Assembly: GCA_001586195.1 (NCBI GenBank)
Contig: CP014609.1
Location: forward strand, 1,834,001-1,898,000
DNA from: Solibacillus silvestris
GTDB lineage: Bacteria > Bacillota > Bacilli > Bacillales_A > Planococcaceae
DNA: 64,000 nucleotides
Direction of reading: 5' to 3'
The notes below the pieces were generated by a model. That model saw only the letters and a list, made by a program, of their open reading frames with translations. It made no database searches and was not told the origin of the DNA. The translations under genes were made by a program, and so were the position numbers. This document shows positions 1-9,105 of this stretch, piece after piece. Position 1 is the first letter of the stretch, and each line of letters opens with the position of its first letter.

Positions 1-654
1 GTACCTAAAGATAAGGATGAACCTTTAAAATTCAAGCAATTTATACGTAATACGAAAGAAGTTTTCAAGGATGAAGGAAGATGGTTGTATACGGTATTCC
101 TTAATGGAGTCCTTGTTATGCTTATATTATTCAGTATGTTATTTTTCTTATCAGAAAACCTGGAAAAAGTTCATGATATTAAAGGGATTAAGAAAGGTTT
201 TGTACTAGCTATCCCACTTTTACTGCTTTGCATTTCCTCCTATATTTCCGGTCGGAAAATTAAAGGAGATTTATCAAGAATAAAGAAAATTATAGTGGTC
301 TCCTTGATTGCAATGTCTATCAGCATTGTCTTTGTTGGATACACAAGCAAAAAACTAATCCTCCTGTTGATTGTAACAAGTATCGTGGGAATAGCTATTG
401 GCGCATTATTGCCTGCTCTAGACACCATTATTACAGATAATATAAGAAAAGAATTACGCGGTACTGTTTCTTCATTTTATAGCTCTGCCAGATTTATCGG
501 TGTTGCAGCAGGTCCGCCTATTATGTCACTCGTCATGAAAAACTATCTCAATATTAGCTATATCACTGCAGGAATATTAGGATTAATTCTTTTATTGTTT
601 GTCTTCAAGTTCATTAAAGTTGATGAAATCGGAAAATCAAAAGAACCAGCATAA
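1..654 (+). CDS. MFS transporter, C-terminal part (5' end outside window)
   Basis: The reading frame is open from base 1 to the TAA at 652-654, so this is the last ~217 residues of a longer protein. After a charged central loop it has about six hydrophobic segments, matching the C-terminal half of a 12-TM major facilitator. The stretch GALLPALDTIITDNI followed by RGTVSSFYSSARFIGVA is typical of drug/siderophore exporters of the YmfD type; the substrate cannot be told from this fragment. A hairpin terminator follows directly. Family is confident, subfamily is a guess. Confidence 0.85.
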   Translation, partial: VPKDKDEPLKFKQFIRNTKEVFKDEGRWLYTVFLNGVLVMLILFSMLFFLSENLEKVHDIKGIKKGFVLAIPLLLLCISSYISGRKIKGDLSRIKKIIVVSLIAMSISIVFVGYTSKKLILLLIVTSIVGIAIGALLPALDTIITDNIRKELRGTVSSFYSSARFIGVAAGPPIMSLVMKNYLNISYITAGILGLILLLFVFKFIKVDEIGKSKEPA

Positions 655-660
655 AAATAT

Positions 661-697
661 GGACCTAACAGCAACAGCTGCATAGGTCCTTTTTTAT
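661..697 (+). terminator. Rho-independent terminator of the MFS gene
   Basis: GGACCTA and TAGGTCC arms are separated by a 15-nt loop and followed by a run of six T. It lies 6 bases after the MFS stop. Confidence 0.85.
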
Positions 698-706
698 GGG
701 ATATTT

Positions 707-970
707 TCATGCGGATTTTAAACTAAACAGAATTAGGGAAATCCCACAGAAAAGACAAATTATACGTGTGAGAGAAATTTTTTCTGCAAGTCCAAGCAAT
801 GCTAGTGCTGTTGTCACAATTAAGACGACCGGACCGACTAGGGCAAGTAGCGTATTAATATAAAAAGCTTTTTCTAAATCATTGAATTTAAACATTAATG
901 CAGCAGCCGTTAACTCTATACTTCCGGACATAATTCTTAAAGCAATGATAATTATGAGTGCTTTATCCAT
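707..970 (-). CDS. yqhV: YqhV-family (DUF2619) small membrane protein
   Basis: An 87-residue protein starting MDKALIIII with three hydrophobic segments and the family-like pattern RIMSGSIE, LMFKFNDLEKA, ALVGPVVLI. B. subtilis YqhV (beside the spoIIIA operon) has the same size and layout; its function is unknown. The frame can extend to a TTG at 1015, but the ATG at 970 has AAGGA upstream (with a long spacer) and gives the usual family length. The neighbours are unrelated transporters, so the spoIIIA context is absent here. Confidence 0.7.
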   Translation of the reverse strand: MDKALIIIIALRIMSGSIELTAAALMFKFNDLEKAFYINTLLALVGPVVLIVTTALALLGLAEKISLTRIICLFCGISLILFSLKSA

Positions 971-1200
971 AAATGTAAACACATCCTTGCTAGTATTGTT
1001 ACCTAACATATGCAACTAATCCTAGAAATATATTTATACAGACACTTTTCCCAATTCTATAATATCTAAGATAATGGTGGATCTATAAAACCCAAGTATA
1101 GGCTAATTTTTAAACTATTTTGAAAATATAATTAAATTCAATTTACATAATATCTATTTCTATTTAAAATTAAAATATAGTAAATGAAGGCGGTGTTTAG

Positions 1201-2451
1201 TTGAAAAAAATACACTATAGCTGGATTATTCTCGCTATATCTTTTTGCTCCATAATTGCCGCCGGAATAGCGATGGCATCATCCGGAGTTTTCTTAACTC
1301 CATTTGAACAAGAGTTTGGCTGGAATCGTCAGGTGATTTCCCTAGCCTTTGGAATCAGTTTGTTTTTCTACGGATTTGCGGGTCCGTTCATGGCTGCATT
1401 ACTCCAGAAATTCGGACTAAAGAAAATGATGCTTGCTTCTATGGGGACATTACTGATTGGCCTTCTTTTAATTTTCCTCATGAATCAATCATGGCAATTG
1501 ATCGTTATTTGGGGCGTTATTATCGGACTTGGTTCCAGTCTGTTTTTAACCGTTTTAAGTCCATATGTAGCGAATCATTGGTTTAAAGAAAAAAGAGGAC
1601 TTGCGACAGGGATTTTAACCGCGAGTACTGCAATGGGTCAGTTAATACTGCTCCCTGTCTTAGCCACAATTATTGAAAATTACTCGTGGCGTTGGGCAAT
1701 TGGTTTAATTATAACGATTAGCGTAGTAATGTTTTTCATCAACTTCTTATTCATGAGAAACACACCTAAAGAAATCGGTATCCTTCCATATGGACAGACA
1801 GAGGATATAGAGGTCGTGCACGATCAATCAAAAGGCAATCCAATTGTAATCGCATTTAAAGGGTTAGCTGATGCTATACGTGCTAAAGAATTTTGGTTAT
1901 TGGCAGGGAGTTTCTTTTTCTGCGGCTTTTCAACAAACGGGCTCGTTGGGACACATTTTATTTCCTATTGCATTAGTTTCGGAATCCCTATCGTGACTGC
2001 GGCTACCTTGCTCTCTTTTATGGGTGTTTTTAATATGGTAGGAACGACACTTTCCGGTTGGCTATCCGATCGTATTGATAATCGCTGGCTTCTGTTTTGG
2101 TATTATCTATTTAGAGGCGCTTCACTTGTGTTGTTGCCTTTTGCGTTAATGGAGGGCAATCTGACTTGGATTCTTGTTTTTTCTGTGTTTTACGGGTTGG
2201 ATTGGGTGGCAACGGTACCGCCGACCATCAATCTTTCAAGACAAATTTTTGGAGTACATAAAAGCGCAATTATTTACGGATGGATTTTTGCTTCCCACCA
2301 AGTAGGTGCTGCAACTGCTGCCTATGGTGGAGGTATGCTCTATTCCTATTTTAATACATATACTTGGGCGTTTTTTATGGCCGGCGTTTGCTGCGTAATG
2401 GCAAGTTTATTTGTAATTCTAATAAAGAAACAGCCTCGTTCGGTCAACTAA
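1201..2451 (+). CDS. MFS transporter (OFA/MCT-like)
   Basis: A 416-residue, 12-TM major facilitator. The start is TTG with AGGCGGTG 6 bases upstream; no ATG fits better. The N-terminal half has SSGVFLTPFEQEFGWNR, then the cytoplasmic loop GLATGILTASTAMGQ; the second half has the MFS signature GWLSDRIDNR near residue 288. This arrangement is common in the oxalate/formate and monocarboxylate groups, so an organic anion substrate is plausible but not shown. Single-gene unit with its own terminator. Confidence 0.85.
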   Translation: MKKIHYSWIILAISFCSIIAAGIAMASSGVFLTPFEQEFGWNRQVISLAFGISLFFYGFAGPFMAALLQKFGLKKMMLASMGTLLIGLLLIFLMNQSWQLIVIWGVIIGLGSSLFLTVLSPYVANHWFKEKRGLATGILTASTAMGQLILLPVLATIIENYSWRWAIGLIITISVVMFFINFLFMRNTPKEIGILPYGQTEDIEVVHDQSKGNPIVIAFKGLADAIRAKEFWLLAGSFFFCGFSTNGLVGTHFISYCISFGIPIVTAATLLSFMGVFNMVGTTLSGWLSDRIDNRWLLFWYYLFRGASLVLLPFALMEGNLTWILVFSVFYGLDWVATVPPTINLSRQIFGVHKSAIIYGWIFASHQVGAATAAYGGGMLYSYFNTYTWAFFMAGVCCVMASLFVILIKKQPRSVN

Positions 2452-2456
2452 AATAT

Positions 2457-2489
2457 AGTGCTTTGATTTAAATTCAAAGCACTTTTTTT
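2457..2489 (+). terminator. Terminator of the MFS gene
   Basis: Arms GTGCTTTGA and TTCAAAGCAC are followed by a run of seven T, 7 bases after the stop codon. Confidence 0.85.
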
Positions 2490-2493
2490 ATGC

Positions 2494-2533
2494 AAAAAAA
2501 GACTAAAATTCACGTAAGGAATGAATTTTAGCC
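2494..2533 (-). terminator. Terminator of the copper-amine-oxidase-N-like gene
   Basis: On the minus strand, CTAAAATTCA and TGAATTTTAG arms precede a T-run (A-run at 2494-2500 on the plus strand), just after the stop of the gene at 2541. Confidence 0.8.
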
Positions 2534-2540
2534 CGAAAAA

Positions 2541-3443
2541 TTATTTAATGTGGTTCAGCAACTCTTTCACAAAATCATATTCTACATATGTTTTGTTCTT
2601 TTCCAATAATGCTGGTGCAACGTCAAAATGTTTTAATGCACGATTATGGCCATATTTTGTCTCTCCACGTGTAATTGTGTAAGACAATGCACCTTTTGAG
2701 ATGATTGCGCCATTTCCTGTTGAAGCAACTTTGAAGTCAAGCTCTTCTGCAACCATTCGTAACGGCACCATGATTTTGCCATCGACTTCTTTATAGTCTT
2801 CACCTATTATCGCCTGTATTTCAGGTGCGATTTCAGGGTTTACTACTTCTTCTTCAAGTTTAGGGAACACAACAATTTTTTCAGGTGCTGTCTGTGCTGG
2901 AATACTCCTTGTTGTAGGACCGTAAAATACAATCGCGTTGTAGTTTTGCAATTCCTTCGCAGGCACTTTTTCGCCTTTAGTGTTGATAATGACTGATTCC
3001 TCATTTAAATTCAGCTTTAATTGTCCGTCGTCACTTAAGAAGTTTTCATCAAATTGCGCTACCTTAACTGAGTTGGCTGTATCGTCTTTTTCAACAATTA
3101 CGACTGGTGGTGCATATTGCGGCGGATAAATTAAGATCATCGGCTGATCTGCATAAATGGATAATGAAATCGTATCACCAATTTTCAGTTTAACTTCATT
3201 GCCATGTTCATCAAAAACAAGTGTTTTGTCATCTACATAGAAGTTGAACACATTGTCATCTTGACCAACCGTAAATAATTGGGCATTTTCCCGCTGCTCG
3301 ACTGCTGTAATGTTCCCTCTGTGCTGGATAAATGTACCTGCTTTTTCCACTTGCTCAGTCCCTTCTGTTGTTGGCTGCTCAGCATAAGCAGATACGGTTC
3401 CGAGTAAGAGTACAGATAATGCTAATGGTGCAATTTTTTTCAT
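2541..3443 (-). CDS. Secreted protein with copper amine oxidase N-terminal-like domain
   Basis: A 300-residue exported protein. I use the internal ATG at 3443 because AAAGGATGG lies just upstream and the protein then begins with a clean signal peptide (MKKIAPLALSVLLLGTVSAYA, cut near AEQ). The middle is beta-rich with acidic patches. The C-terminal ~85 residues (EVDGKIMVPLRMVAEELDF to YVEYDFVKELL) match the Cu_amine_oxidN1 domain, a surface module of unknown binding role in Bacillales; no oxidase domain is present. It lies 68 bp downstream of the amidase on the same strand. Confidence 0.8.
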   Translation of the reverse strand: MKKIAPLALSVLLLGTVSAYAEQPTTEGTEQVEKAGTFIQHRGNITAVEQRENAQLFTVGQDDNVFNFYVDDKTLVFDEHGNEVKLKIGDTISLSIYADQPMILIYPPQYAPPVVIVEKDDTANSVKVAQFDENFLSDDGQLKLNLNEESVIINTKGEKVPAKELQNYNAIVFYGPTTRSIPAQTAPEKIVVFPKLEEEVVNPEIAPEIQAIIGEDYKEVDGKIMVPLRMVAEELDFKVASTGNGAIISKGALSYTITRGETKYGHNRALKHFDVAPALLEKNKTYVEYDFVKELLNHIK

Positions 3444-3511
3444 ATCATTCCATCCTTTCGGTGATTTCACTACATTAGTCGATTTAAAGGAAAAAAGGTT
3501 ACACGTTCTAG

Positions 3512-4309
3512 TTATTTTTTTTGATATAGCAATGCTGTAAGTGCGATATAATCATATAACGTTAATGTACCACGATTGAATTTTTCCAACCACAATGGCT
3601 GAAATGCCCCTAATCGAATGCCTTGTTTAAGTTCCTCACGTACTGCTTCTTTATCATTAAAAATTTCTTCCACTTTTTGCTGTAACGCCCTGCTTGTGAT
3701 TGATTGAGCATCCATTCGTGTTATTGGATTTGTTTGTGCTACCAGTGTTGAAGGTTTTGTTGTCATTTGAAGTGAAGTTTTCAGGAAATAGCTTCTTAAC
3801 GTCTCGGCTATTCCTTCAATTATTTGGTCTTTATTTGATCGGTATAACTTTGCATCCTGCTCGGAATTGACAAAGCATATTTCTATGATAATGGCCTTTT
3901 TCGTTGTGCCATTTAAAAATGCCAAATTTGTACGGTGTTTGGCACCTCGATTTTTAAACATCCCCGCTTTCGCAATTTCGGAGCTCATCTTTTCCGCAAA
4001 CGGAGAAATTGTTGGATTCACATAAAGCACTTCTGTCCCAATTCCTTCTTTCTGTTTACTTCGTGCGGAATTAAAGTGAATGCTGACATCGAGTTCGCGT
4101 ACTGTTGCGTTATGCCGCTTAACTAAATACGCTAAGTTTTGTTTCTGGCTTTTAGATTGTTTATCGATAATTGTAGTGACCTTAATCCCTTTTTGCTGCA
4201 ATTTATTCCCGAGCTCCTGCACAACCAGAACAGTCTCCACCCCTTCATCCATGTAACCAGAGGCACCTGTCCCCTTTCCATAATGGCCAGCACTAATAGT
4301 TAGCATCAT
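3512..4309 (-). CDS. N-acetylmuramoyl-L-alanine amidase (Amidase_3)
   Basis: A 265-residue zinc amidase that cuts the MurNAc-L-Ala bond in peptidoglycan. The metal and catalytic residues are visible: His9 (SAGHYGKG), Glu22 (MDEGVE), His78 (SIHFNS) and Glu143 (IIEICFVN). There is no signal peptide, as in phage endolysins and some sporulation amidases. The C-terminal ~80 residues are helical and charged and may bind the wall or a partner. RBS GGAGATG lies before the start. It may be a domesticated phage lysin or a mother-cell lysis enzyme. Confidence 0.88.
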   Translation of the reverse strand: MMLTISAGHYGKGTGASGYMDEGVETVLVVQELGNKLQQKGIKVTTIIDKQSKSQKQNLAYLVKRHNATVRELDVSIHFNSARSKQKEGIGTEVLYVNPTISPFAEKMSSEIAKAGMFKNRGAKHRTNLAFLNGTTKKAIIIEICFVNSEQDAKLYRSNKDQIIEGIAETLRSYFLKTSLQMTTKPSTLVAQTNPITRMDAQSITSRALQQKVEEIFNDKEAVREELKQGIRLGAFQPLWLEKFNRGTLTLYDYIALTALLYQKK

Positions 4310-4493
4310 AATTCATCTCCTTTTCAATCTATATGTCTAATAGCGGAATGAAAAAGGGACATTTCGATTTTTATTATATTAATATAAAAACCTCACTTTA
4401 CATGTTGCAATAGATCGCAGAAAAAACGGTATAGCATTTTGAATACTGATTCGTTACAATGGAGTAATTATATATAATGTGTGAGGGTTAGGC

Positions 4494-5447
4494 ATGAAAA
4501 ACAAACGAATGATTGGATTTTTATTAGTTGTGAGTGGCAGTTTTTTTTGGGGAATCGGCGGAACATTGGCACAACAACTGTTTTCTCTTGGCATTGAAGT
4601 AAGCTGGCTTGTATCAACCCGCCTTATCATTGCTGGGATTCTTCTTTTAATTGCCCAGGCAATATTTAAAGATCAGGGGCAAATTTTCAAGATTTGGCGA
4701 GAAAGACGGGATGCATTCCGCCTACTCGTTTTTGCAATTGTAGGAATGCTGGGAGTTCAGTACACATATATGGCCTCGATTAAAGAAGGCAATGCGGCGG
4801 TAGCAACATTATTGCAATATTTGGCACCGGTTATGATTATTATTTGGGTAACAGTGCGTGGTCTATCCAAATTCACGAAAAAAGATGCAGTAACGATTGT
4901 GCTAGCTCTTAGCGGAAGCTTCTTTTTATTAACAAACGGTTCACTTTCCGCGTTTGCCGTGCCACTTCCTGCGATTCTTTGGGGGTTATTGTCCGGTGTG
5001 ACCCTTGCGTTTTATACCCTTTATGTCATTCCACTTTTAAAACGATTCGACTCACTTGTCGTTGTCGGCTGGGCGATGCTGCTTGCCGGATTGACAATGA
5101 GTTTTGTGCAGCCTCCATGGGATGTGGATGTATCGGTTTTGACTGGCGCAACATTAGTTTATTTAGTAATTGTGATTATTTTTGGCACGATGCTCGCTTT
5201 CTGGTTTTACATTGAAAGCCTTCAAACTCTCACTGCTAAGGAAACGAGCCTTCTTGGCAATATTGAACCGCTAACTGCTGTTTTGGCAACCGTGTTATGG
5301 CTGAAGGAACCGTTCGGTGGATTTCAATGGCTCGGAACTTCGTTGATTTTGGTGATGATGATCTATATAGCATTGAAGGCGGATCGGCAGAAGGTTGAGG
5401 ATCTGGATAAAGTTGAGGATGCGATAGTAGAAGACAATTTACGTTAG
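4494..5447 (+). CDS. EamA/DMT-family transporter
   Basis: A 317-residue drug/metabolite transporter with ten hydrophobic segments in two EamA repeats (about 8-145 and 155-293). The first starts GGTLAQQLFSLGIEVSW; the second ends with ETSLLGNIEPLTAVLATVLWL, the usual EamA ending of TM9. RBS GAGGG lies 7 bases before ATG. The charged tail (DRQKVEDLDKVEDAIVED) is cytoplasmic. The substrate is probably an amino acid or related metabolite, but this is inferred from the family only. Confidence 0.88.
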   Translation: MKNKRMIGFLLVVSGSFFWGIGGTLAQQLFSLGIEVSWLVSTRLIIAGILLLIAQAIFKDQGQIFKIWRERRDAFRLLVFAIVGMLGVQYTYMASIKEGNAAVATLLQYLAPVMIIIWVTVRGLSKFTKKDAVTIVLALSGSFFLLTNGSLSAFAVPLPAILWGLLSGVTLAFYTLYVIPLLKRFDSLVVVGWAMLLAGLTMSFVQPPWDVDVSVLTGATLVYLVIVIIFGTMLAFWFYIESLQTLTAKETSLLGNIEPLTAVLATVLWLKEPFGGFQWLGTSLILVMMIYIALKADRQKVEDLDKVEDAIVEDNLR

Positions 5448-5453
5448 ATAATG

Positions 5454-5488
5454 AAAGTGCTTGCATTGAGTGTGCGGGCGCTTTTTTA
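5454..5488 (+). terminator. Terminator of the EamA gene
   Basis: AGTGCTTGCA pairs with TGCGGGCGCT (including G-U pairs) and is followed by TTTTTT. Confidence 0.75.
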
Positions 5489-5557
5489 TTTGTGAGGCTT
5501 CATCGGAATTGCGAAATCTTCCGCAAAATTCGGAAGCGGGTTTTAGATGTTATCGTG

Positions 5558-5985
5558 GTAATATTAGAACAATTCATAGGAATGTTAGAAAACCCGGGTG
5601 TGTGATAAGACATGGTGTAATTTCCGGGAAATATTAGAGATTGGTTGATGACGTTTTGATTTTATTAGAACAATTACAGCGGATATTAGAAAATTTGAAC
5701 GGGTTATTAGAACGATTCGACTGGATATTAGAAAACTTACATTCGGAGTACGATTTCCGGTGAATTTTCTGGCAAAATTGAGGACAAGTCGATGTTGTTT
5801 TGAAGTTTATTAGAACAATCAGTTGGTATATTGGAACTTTTGAAAGTGATATTAGAAAATCTACGGAGGATATTTGAACAGTGGAATGATTTATTAGAAC
5901 ATTGATCGATTATATTAGAAGCTCAGCAATATATTAGAACTTTTTACGATTTATTAGAAGATCAGAGCTAGATATTAGAAAACCA
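5558..5985. repeat. 21-bp periodic TATTAGAA repeat array
   Basis: No intact gene lies here. The hexamer TTAGAA (or one-base variants) starts at 5564, 5585, 5634, 5665, 5686, 5707, 5728, 5810, 5831, 5852, 5873, 5894, 5915, 5934, 5954 and 5975, with an exact 21-bp step in two runs. The plus-strand frame in phase reads heptads such as ILENLNGLLERFDW, a leucine/glutamate coiled-coil pattern, broken by TGA/TAG every 14-40 codons. The second run has the same ATTTCCGG-containing leader as the first, so a ~130-bp unit has also been duplicated. Decayed coding repeat or non-coding satellite; I cannot decide. Confidence 0.75.
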
Positions 5986-6009
5986 TCGCCTAAACATTCG
6001 TACCTCATA

Positions 6010-6042
6010 ATAAAAACCAACTAGCATCTGCTAGTTGGTTTC
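6010..6042 (-). terminator. Terminator of the serine hydrolase gene
   Basis: ACCAACTAGCA and TGCTAGTTGGT form a perfect stem and are followed on the minus strand by TTTTTA. Confidence 0.85.
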
Positions 6043-6046
6043 CCCT

Positions 6047-7066
6047 CTAAAGCTTCTCAAGTTCCTTGAATACATCAAAAGCGCCTTCACTCTTATTTGA
6101 ACAAACAACACTCGTCACACCACTTTCCGGATAAAATGCTGAGTGGAAGCTCACGCCCGGGTCATAGCCCATCACATGGTATTTTGATATAATATCATCC
6201 CGCTTATCAATCCACACCCCGTAGCCGTAAAATCGGTCATAGTCGTCATCTGTATGAATATATGGCGTTAATAATTGCTGTGTCATCTCTGGATTTAAAA
6301 GCTCAAACTTCATCAATGCTTGCCAAAAATGATGCATATCGTCCACTGTGACAAATGCTCCGCCGTCTGCACCGCCTTTTACGGGAACAGAGTAAATATT
6401 TGATTTCCAAGAACCGTCTTCCTCATCAATATAGCCGAGTGCTGTATTTGAAGGTAGGGCATCCAGTTCAAAGTAGCCTGACTGCTCCATACCTGCACGC
6501 TTGAATACGTGTTCCGTCACATACTCATCAAAGCCCTTGCCGCTCACCTGTTCGACGATAAGACCGAGCAGTATATAGCCCGCATTATTATAATGAAAGC
6601 GTTCACCTACTGCCAACTTCATCGGTTCATGCTGGAACAACGGCAAAAAATTATGGCCGTATCGCATTAGATACATCGGCTGATTCACCCATAAATCCGC
6701 AAAGTCCTTCATTACTTCTTCGTCAAAATAATCCGGTATCCCCGCAGTATGTGTTAACAGATGGTGGATAGTGATTCCCTCGTCGAAATGGGGAAACGGC
6801 ATGTCCAAAACATCGGATAACTTCGATTCAAATGTAACTTGGTCCTTCTCTACAAGCTGACATATCGCTACTGCTGTAAAGATTTTGCACCCGGAAGCGA
6901 TACCGAATCGCGTTTGCTCATTATTCAAAGTATGATGTGTACGATTCGAAAAACCGTTACTGTAATGCTGTAGTAATTCATTATTTCGTTTTACTAAAAC
7001 ATTACCTGAAAAGTCAATCTCTTTCATAATTGCAGTTACTTTTTCATTTATTAAATGCATTTTCAT
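6047..7066 (-). CDS. Beta-lactamase-family serine hydrolase
   Basis: A 339-residue penicillin-binding-protein/class C beta-lactamase fold. It has the SxxK box S58-G-C-K61 in FGIASGCKIFT, the second motif Y159-N-N161 in FHYNNAGYILLG, and a conserved LLTHTAGIPDYF loop. No signal peptide is present, so it is probably cytoplasmic and an esterase or peptide hydrolase instead of a resistance enzyme. RBS AAAGGGGATC lies 3-4 bases before ATG. Monocistronic with its own terminator. Confidence 0.87.
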   Translation of the reverse strand: MKMHLINEKVTAIMKEIDFSGNVLVKRNNELLQHYSNGFSNRTHHTLNNEQTRFGIASGCKIFTAVAICQLVEKDQVTFESKLSDVLDMPFPHFDEGITIHHLLTHTAGIPDYFDEEVMKDFADLWVNQPMYLMRYGHNFLPLFQHEPMKLAVGERFHYNNAGYILLGLIVEQVSGKGFDEYVTEHVFKRAGMEQSGYFELDALPSNTALGYIDEEDGSWKSNIYSVPVKGGADGGAFVTVDDMHHFWQALMKFELLNPEMTQQLLTPYIHTDDDYDRFYGYGVWIDKRDDIISKYHVMGYDPGVSFHSAFYPESGVTSVVCSNKSEGAFDVFKELEKL

Positions 7067-7338
7067 CTTGATCCCCTTTAATTTTGAGTGATTATAGATA
7101 AAAACTGGGTAACTAATTTATTCCGAATGAGATTTTCGGAATAACAAAACTTGGCAATTCAATTTTAACATACCCCAAAGTTTTATAAGCAAAAAAAGGA
7201 CTGCCTTTAACAATTAATTGCTGCAGGCCTGTCTCTCATATTGAATGACGTCTTATCCCGAATGTTTCCATCTCCATAATTATAGCCCGATAAGTATTTG
7301 CATTTTAAAATTTTTCACCTGACATAGAGGCTGTTTTC

Positions 7339-7959
7339 TTATTTTTTCAAAAATTCTTTAAGAATCGACGCTAACTTTTCTGGGGCTTCTGTATTTATTT
7401 CGTGGCCAACTCCTTCAATCTCCTGAAAATACCCATTTGGTATAAGTTTGGCTACCTGCTTCGCTGCCCTTTTATTCGCTATATCCTTTTTTCCACATAT
7501 AACCAGAGTATTGCACTCGATCCCTTTTAGGGCTTTACTAAAATTTAATTCCATCATTGTATTTGTTAATTGAATGAAATCATTCTTGCTGGATCCAAGT
7601 TTCTGAAAAGGAGTTTCTGGCATAAACCGAAAAATAATATTTTGCATTTTCAATAGTGATTTTGGCATTTTGTATTGTGGTGCTATTAATACTAGAGATT
7701 GAAATTTTTTAGGATGGTCAATTGCATAATTTAATGACAGAATTGCACCCAGTGAAAGTCCGATCAGTATGACTGGCTCGGAAAATTGCTCTATGTAATC
7801 AGAGAAAGCATCATAAAGATTACTGTAAGTCTTCTTTTCTTCATTCAGAAGCTGAAATACATCCGGATGCGAAAACTGTTCTTTATCTCCCAGGAAAGAA
7901 ATCGTTTTCTCCCAGCTTGAAGAACTTTGCCCTAAACCCTGCACAAAAATGTATCTCAT
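7339..7959 (-). CDS. Alpha/beta hydrolase
   Basis: A 206-residue single-domain hydrolase. Visible catalytic triad: nucleophile Ser69 in GLSLG, Asp159 in VICGKKDIANKR and His186 in EGVGHEINTEAPEKL. The oxyanion loop QGLGQSSSSW is near the N-terminus. The lid is a short insertion (residues 95-140). RBS AGGGGGATC lies 6 bases before ATG. Substrate unknown; esterase or thioesterase is likely. Confidence 0.85.
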   Translation of the reverse strand: MRYIFVQGLGQSSSSWEKTISFLGDKEQFSHPDVFQLLNEEKKTYSNLYDAFSDYIEQFSEPVILIGLSLGAILSLNYAIDHPKKFQSLVLIAPQYKMPKSLLKMQNIIFRFMPETPFQKLGSSKNDFIQLTNTMMELNFSKALKGIECNTLVICGKKDIANKRAAKQVAKLIPNGYFQEIEGVGHEINTEAPEKLASILKEFLKK

Positions 7960-8000
7960 TAAGCGATCCCCCTATTATTTATTATTTGCTTTTTTCATGT

Positions 8001-8035
8001 TAAAAAACGCATTTCCATAACTCAGGAGATGCGTC
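8001..8035 (-). terminator. Terminator of the AraC-type gene
   Basis: ACGCATCTCC and GGAAATGCGT arms (one mismatch) are followed by TTTTTT on the minus strand. Confidence 0.8.
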
Positions 8036-8046
8036 ATTGATTTGTA

Positions 8047-8925
8047 TTACTCACTAAAATCCAAATTACTTGGATGTTCAGGCAAATGTTCGATATCAAG
8101 CATATTCGTTGTCGGTACTTTTTTCGTTACTTCCTCAAAACGGAAGCCATCCGCCCAAACCTTCCCTTGCCCAATAAGCAAAACACCAAAGTAAATGGAA
8201 GAACTATCTTCAGGAACATCTAATACGATTGAATAGTGGTTCCAATCTGACGTTCCCTGTATTGACCGGTTGTCCATATTATCAAATTGAATCGTATCTC
8301 CCATGCCATTATCAATCCGGAGCCAAGCCCCACATTTAAATACATTCTCTGTTTTTAGGAAACATGAAAGCTTTATTCGTTTTCCCTTATAGTCATGTGC
8401 TTGGAAACCTTGCATCATTGTAGCGAAGTGCTGCGCATTAACTTCACCCTTTGAATAGAGCATTCCGGATTTTGTACCTGTATGAAAAACATTTGAATCT
8501 ACCGTCACTTCATATAATTCAGGGTTAGATCCACTTAAACTCCATCCTTTAATCTCTTGACTTTCATTCATTTCTTTTTCCTCCTCCATCATTCTTACAG
8601 CTTGCATAAGCTTCCGATATTTTCCGGGTGGCAAGGAGTAAATTTCTTTAAATGCTCTAGTAAATGCTTCCTGCGATTGAAAATGAAATAAGAAGGCAAT
8701 CGTTAATAATGATTCATTTGACTGCAAAAGAAGTATTGCAGCGGTAGCTAAACGCCGCTCACGGATATATTCACCGATTGACTTCCCTGTCTCCTGCTTA
8801 AAAATACGCAACAAATGGTATTTTGAGTATCCAATAACTGACGGGAAACTATCCAACTGAATTTCTTCAGTTAAATTACTTTCAATAAATGCAATAACTC
8901 TTTGGGTTACTTCACTGTAATACAT
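8047..8925 (-). CDS. AraC-family transcriptional regulator
   Basis: A 292-residue regulator. An N-terminal double helix-turn-helix (about residues 1-105) carries GYSKYHLLRIFKQETGKSI and AFLFHFQSQEAFTRAFKEIY plus PGKYRK, the classic AraC signature; the C-terminal half is a beta-rich sensor. I choose ATG 8925 because GAGGTGAG lies 5 bases upstream; the longer frame to 8997 has no RBS. It is transcribed divergently from the glyoxalase-like gene at 9106, with 180 bp between, so control of that gene is a natural guess. Confidence 0.87.
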   Translation of the reverse strand: MYYSEVTQRVIAFIESNLTEEIQLDSFPSVIGYSKYHLLRIFKQETGKSIGEYIRERRLATAAILLLQSNESLLTIAFLFHFQSQEAFTRAFKEIYSLPPGKYRKLMQAVRMMEEEKEMNESQEIKGWSLSGSNPELYEVTVDSNVFHTGTKSGMLYSKGEVNAQHFATMMQGFQAHDYKGKRIKLSCFLKTENVFKCGAWLRIDNGMGDTIQFDNMDNRSIQGTSDWNHYSIVLDVPEDSSSIYFGVLLIGQGKVWADGFRFEEVTKKVPTTNMLDIEHLPEHPSNLDFSE

Positions 8926-9105
8926 CTTGCTCACCTCAAAATTATCATAACGAATGAAGAGAAATTTTATTTGATAATTCTTGCTAAAGTTCATCATCCA
9001 TATATTAACATAAAAATCAGCGGAAAATTCAGTCTATTTAACGATTCGTATATGACGAAAACATGATAATTTAAAGTTATCACAGATTGAGAGAAGGAAA
9101 ATGTT

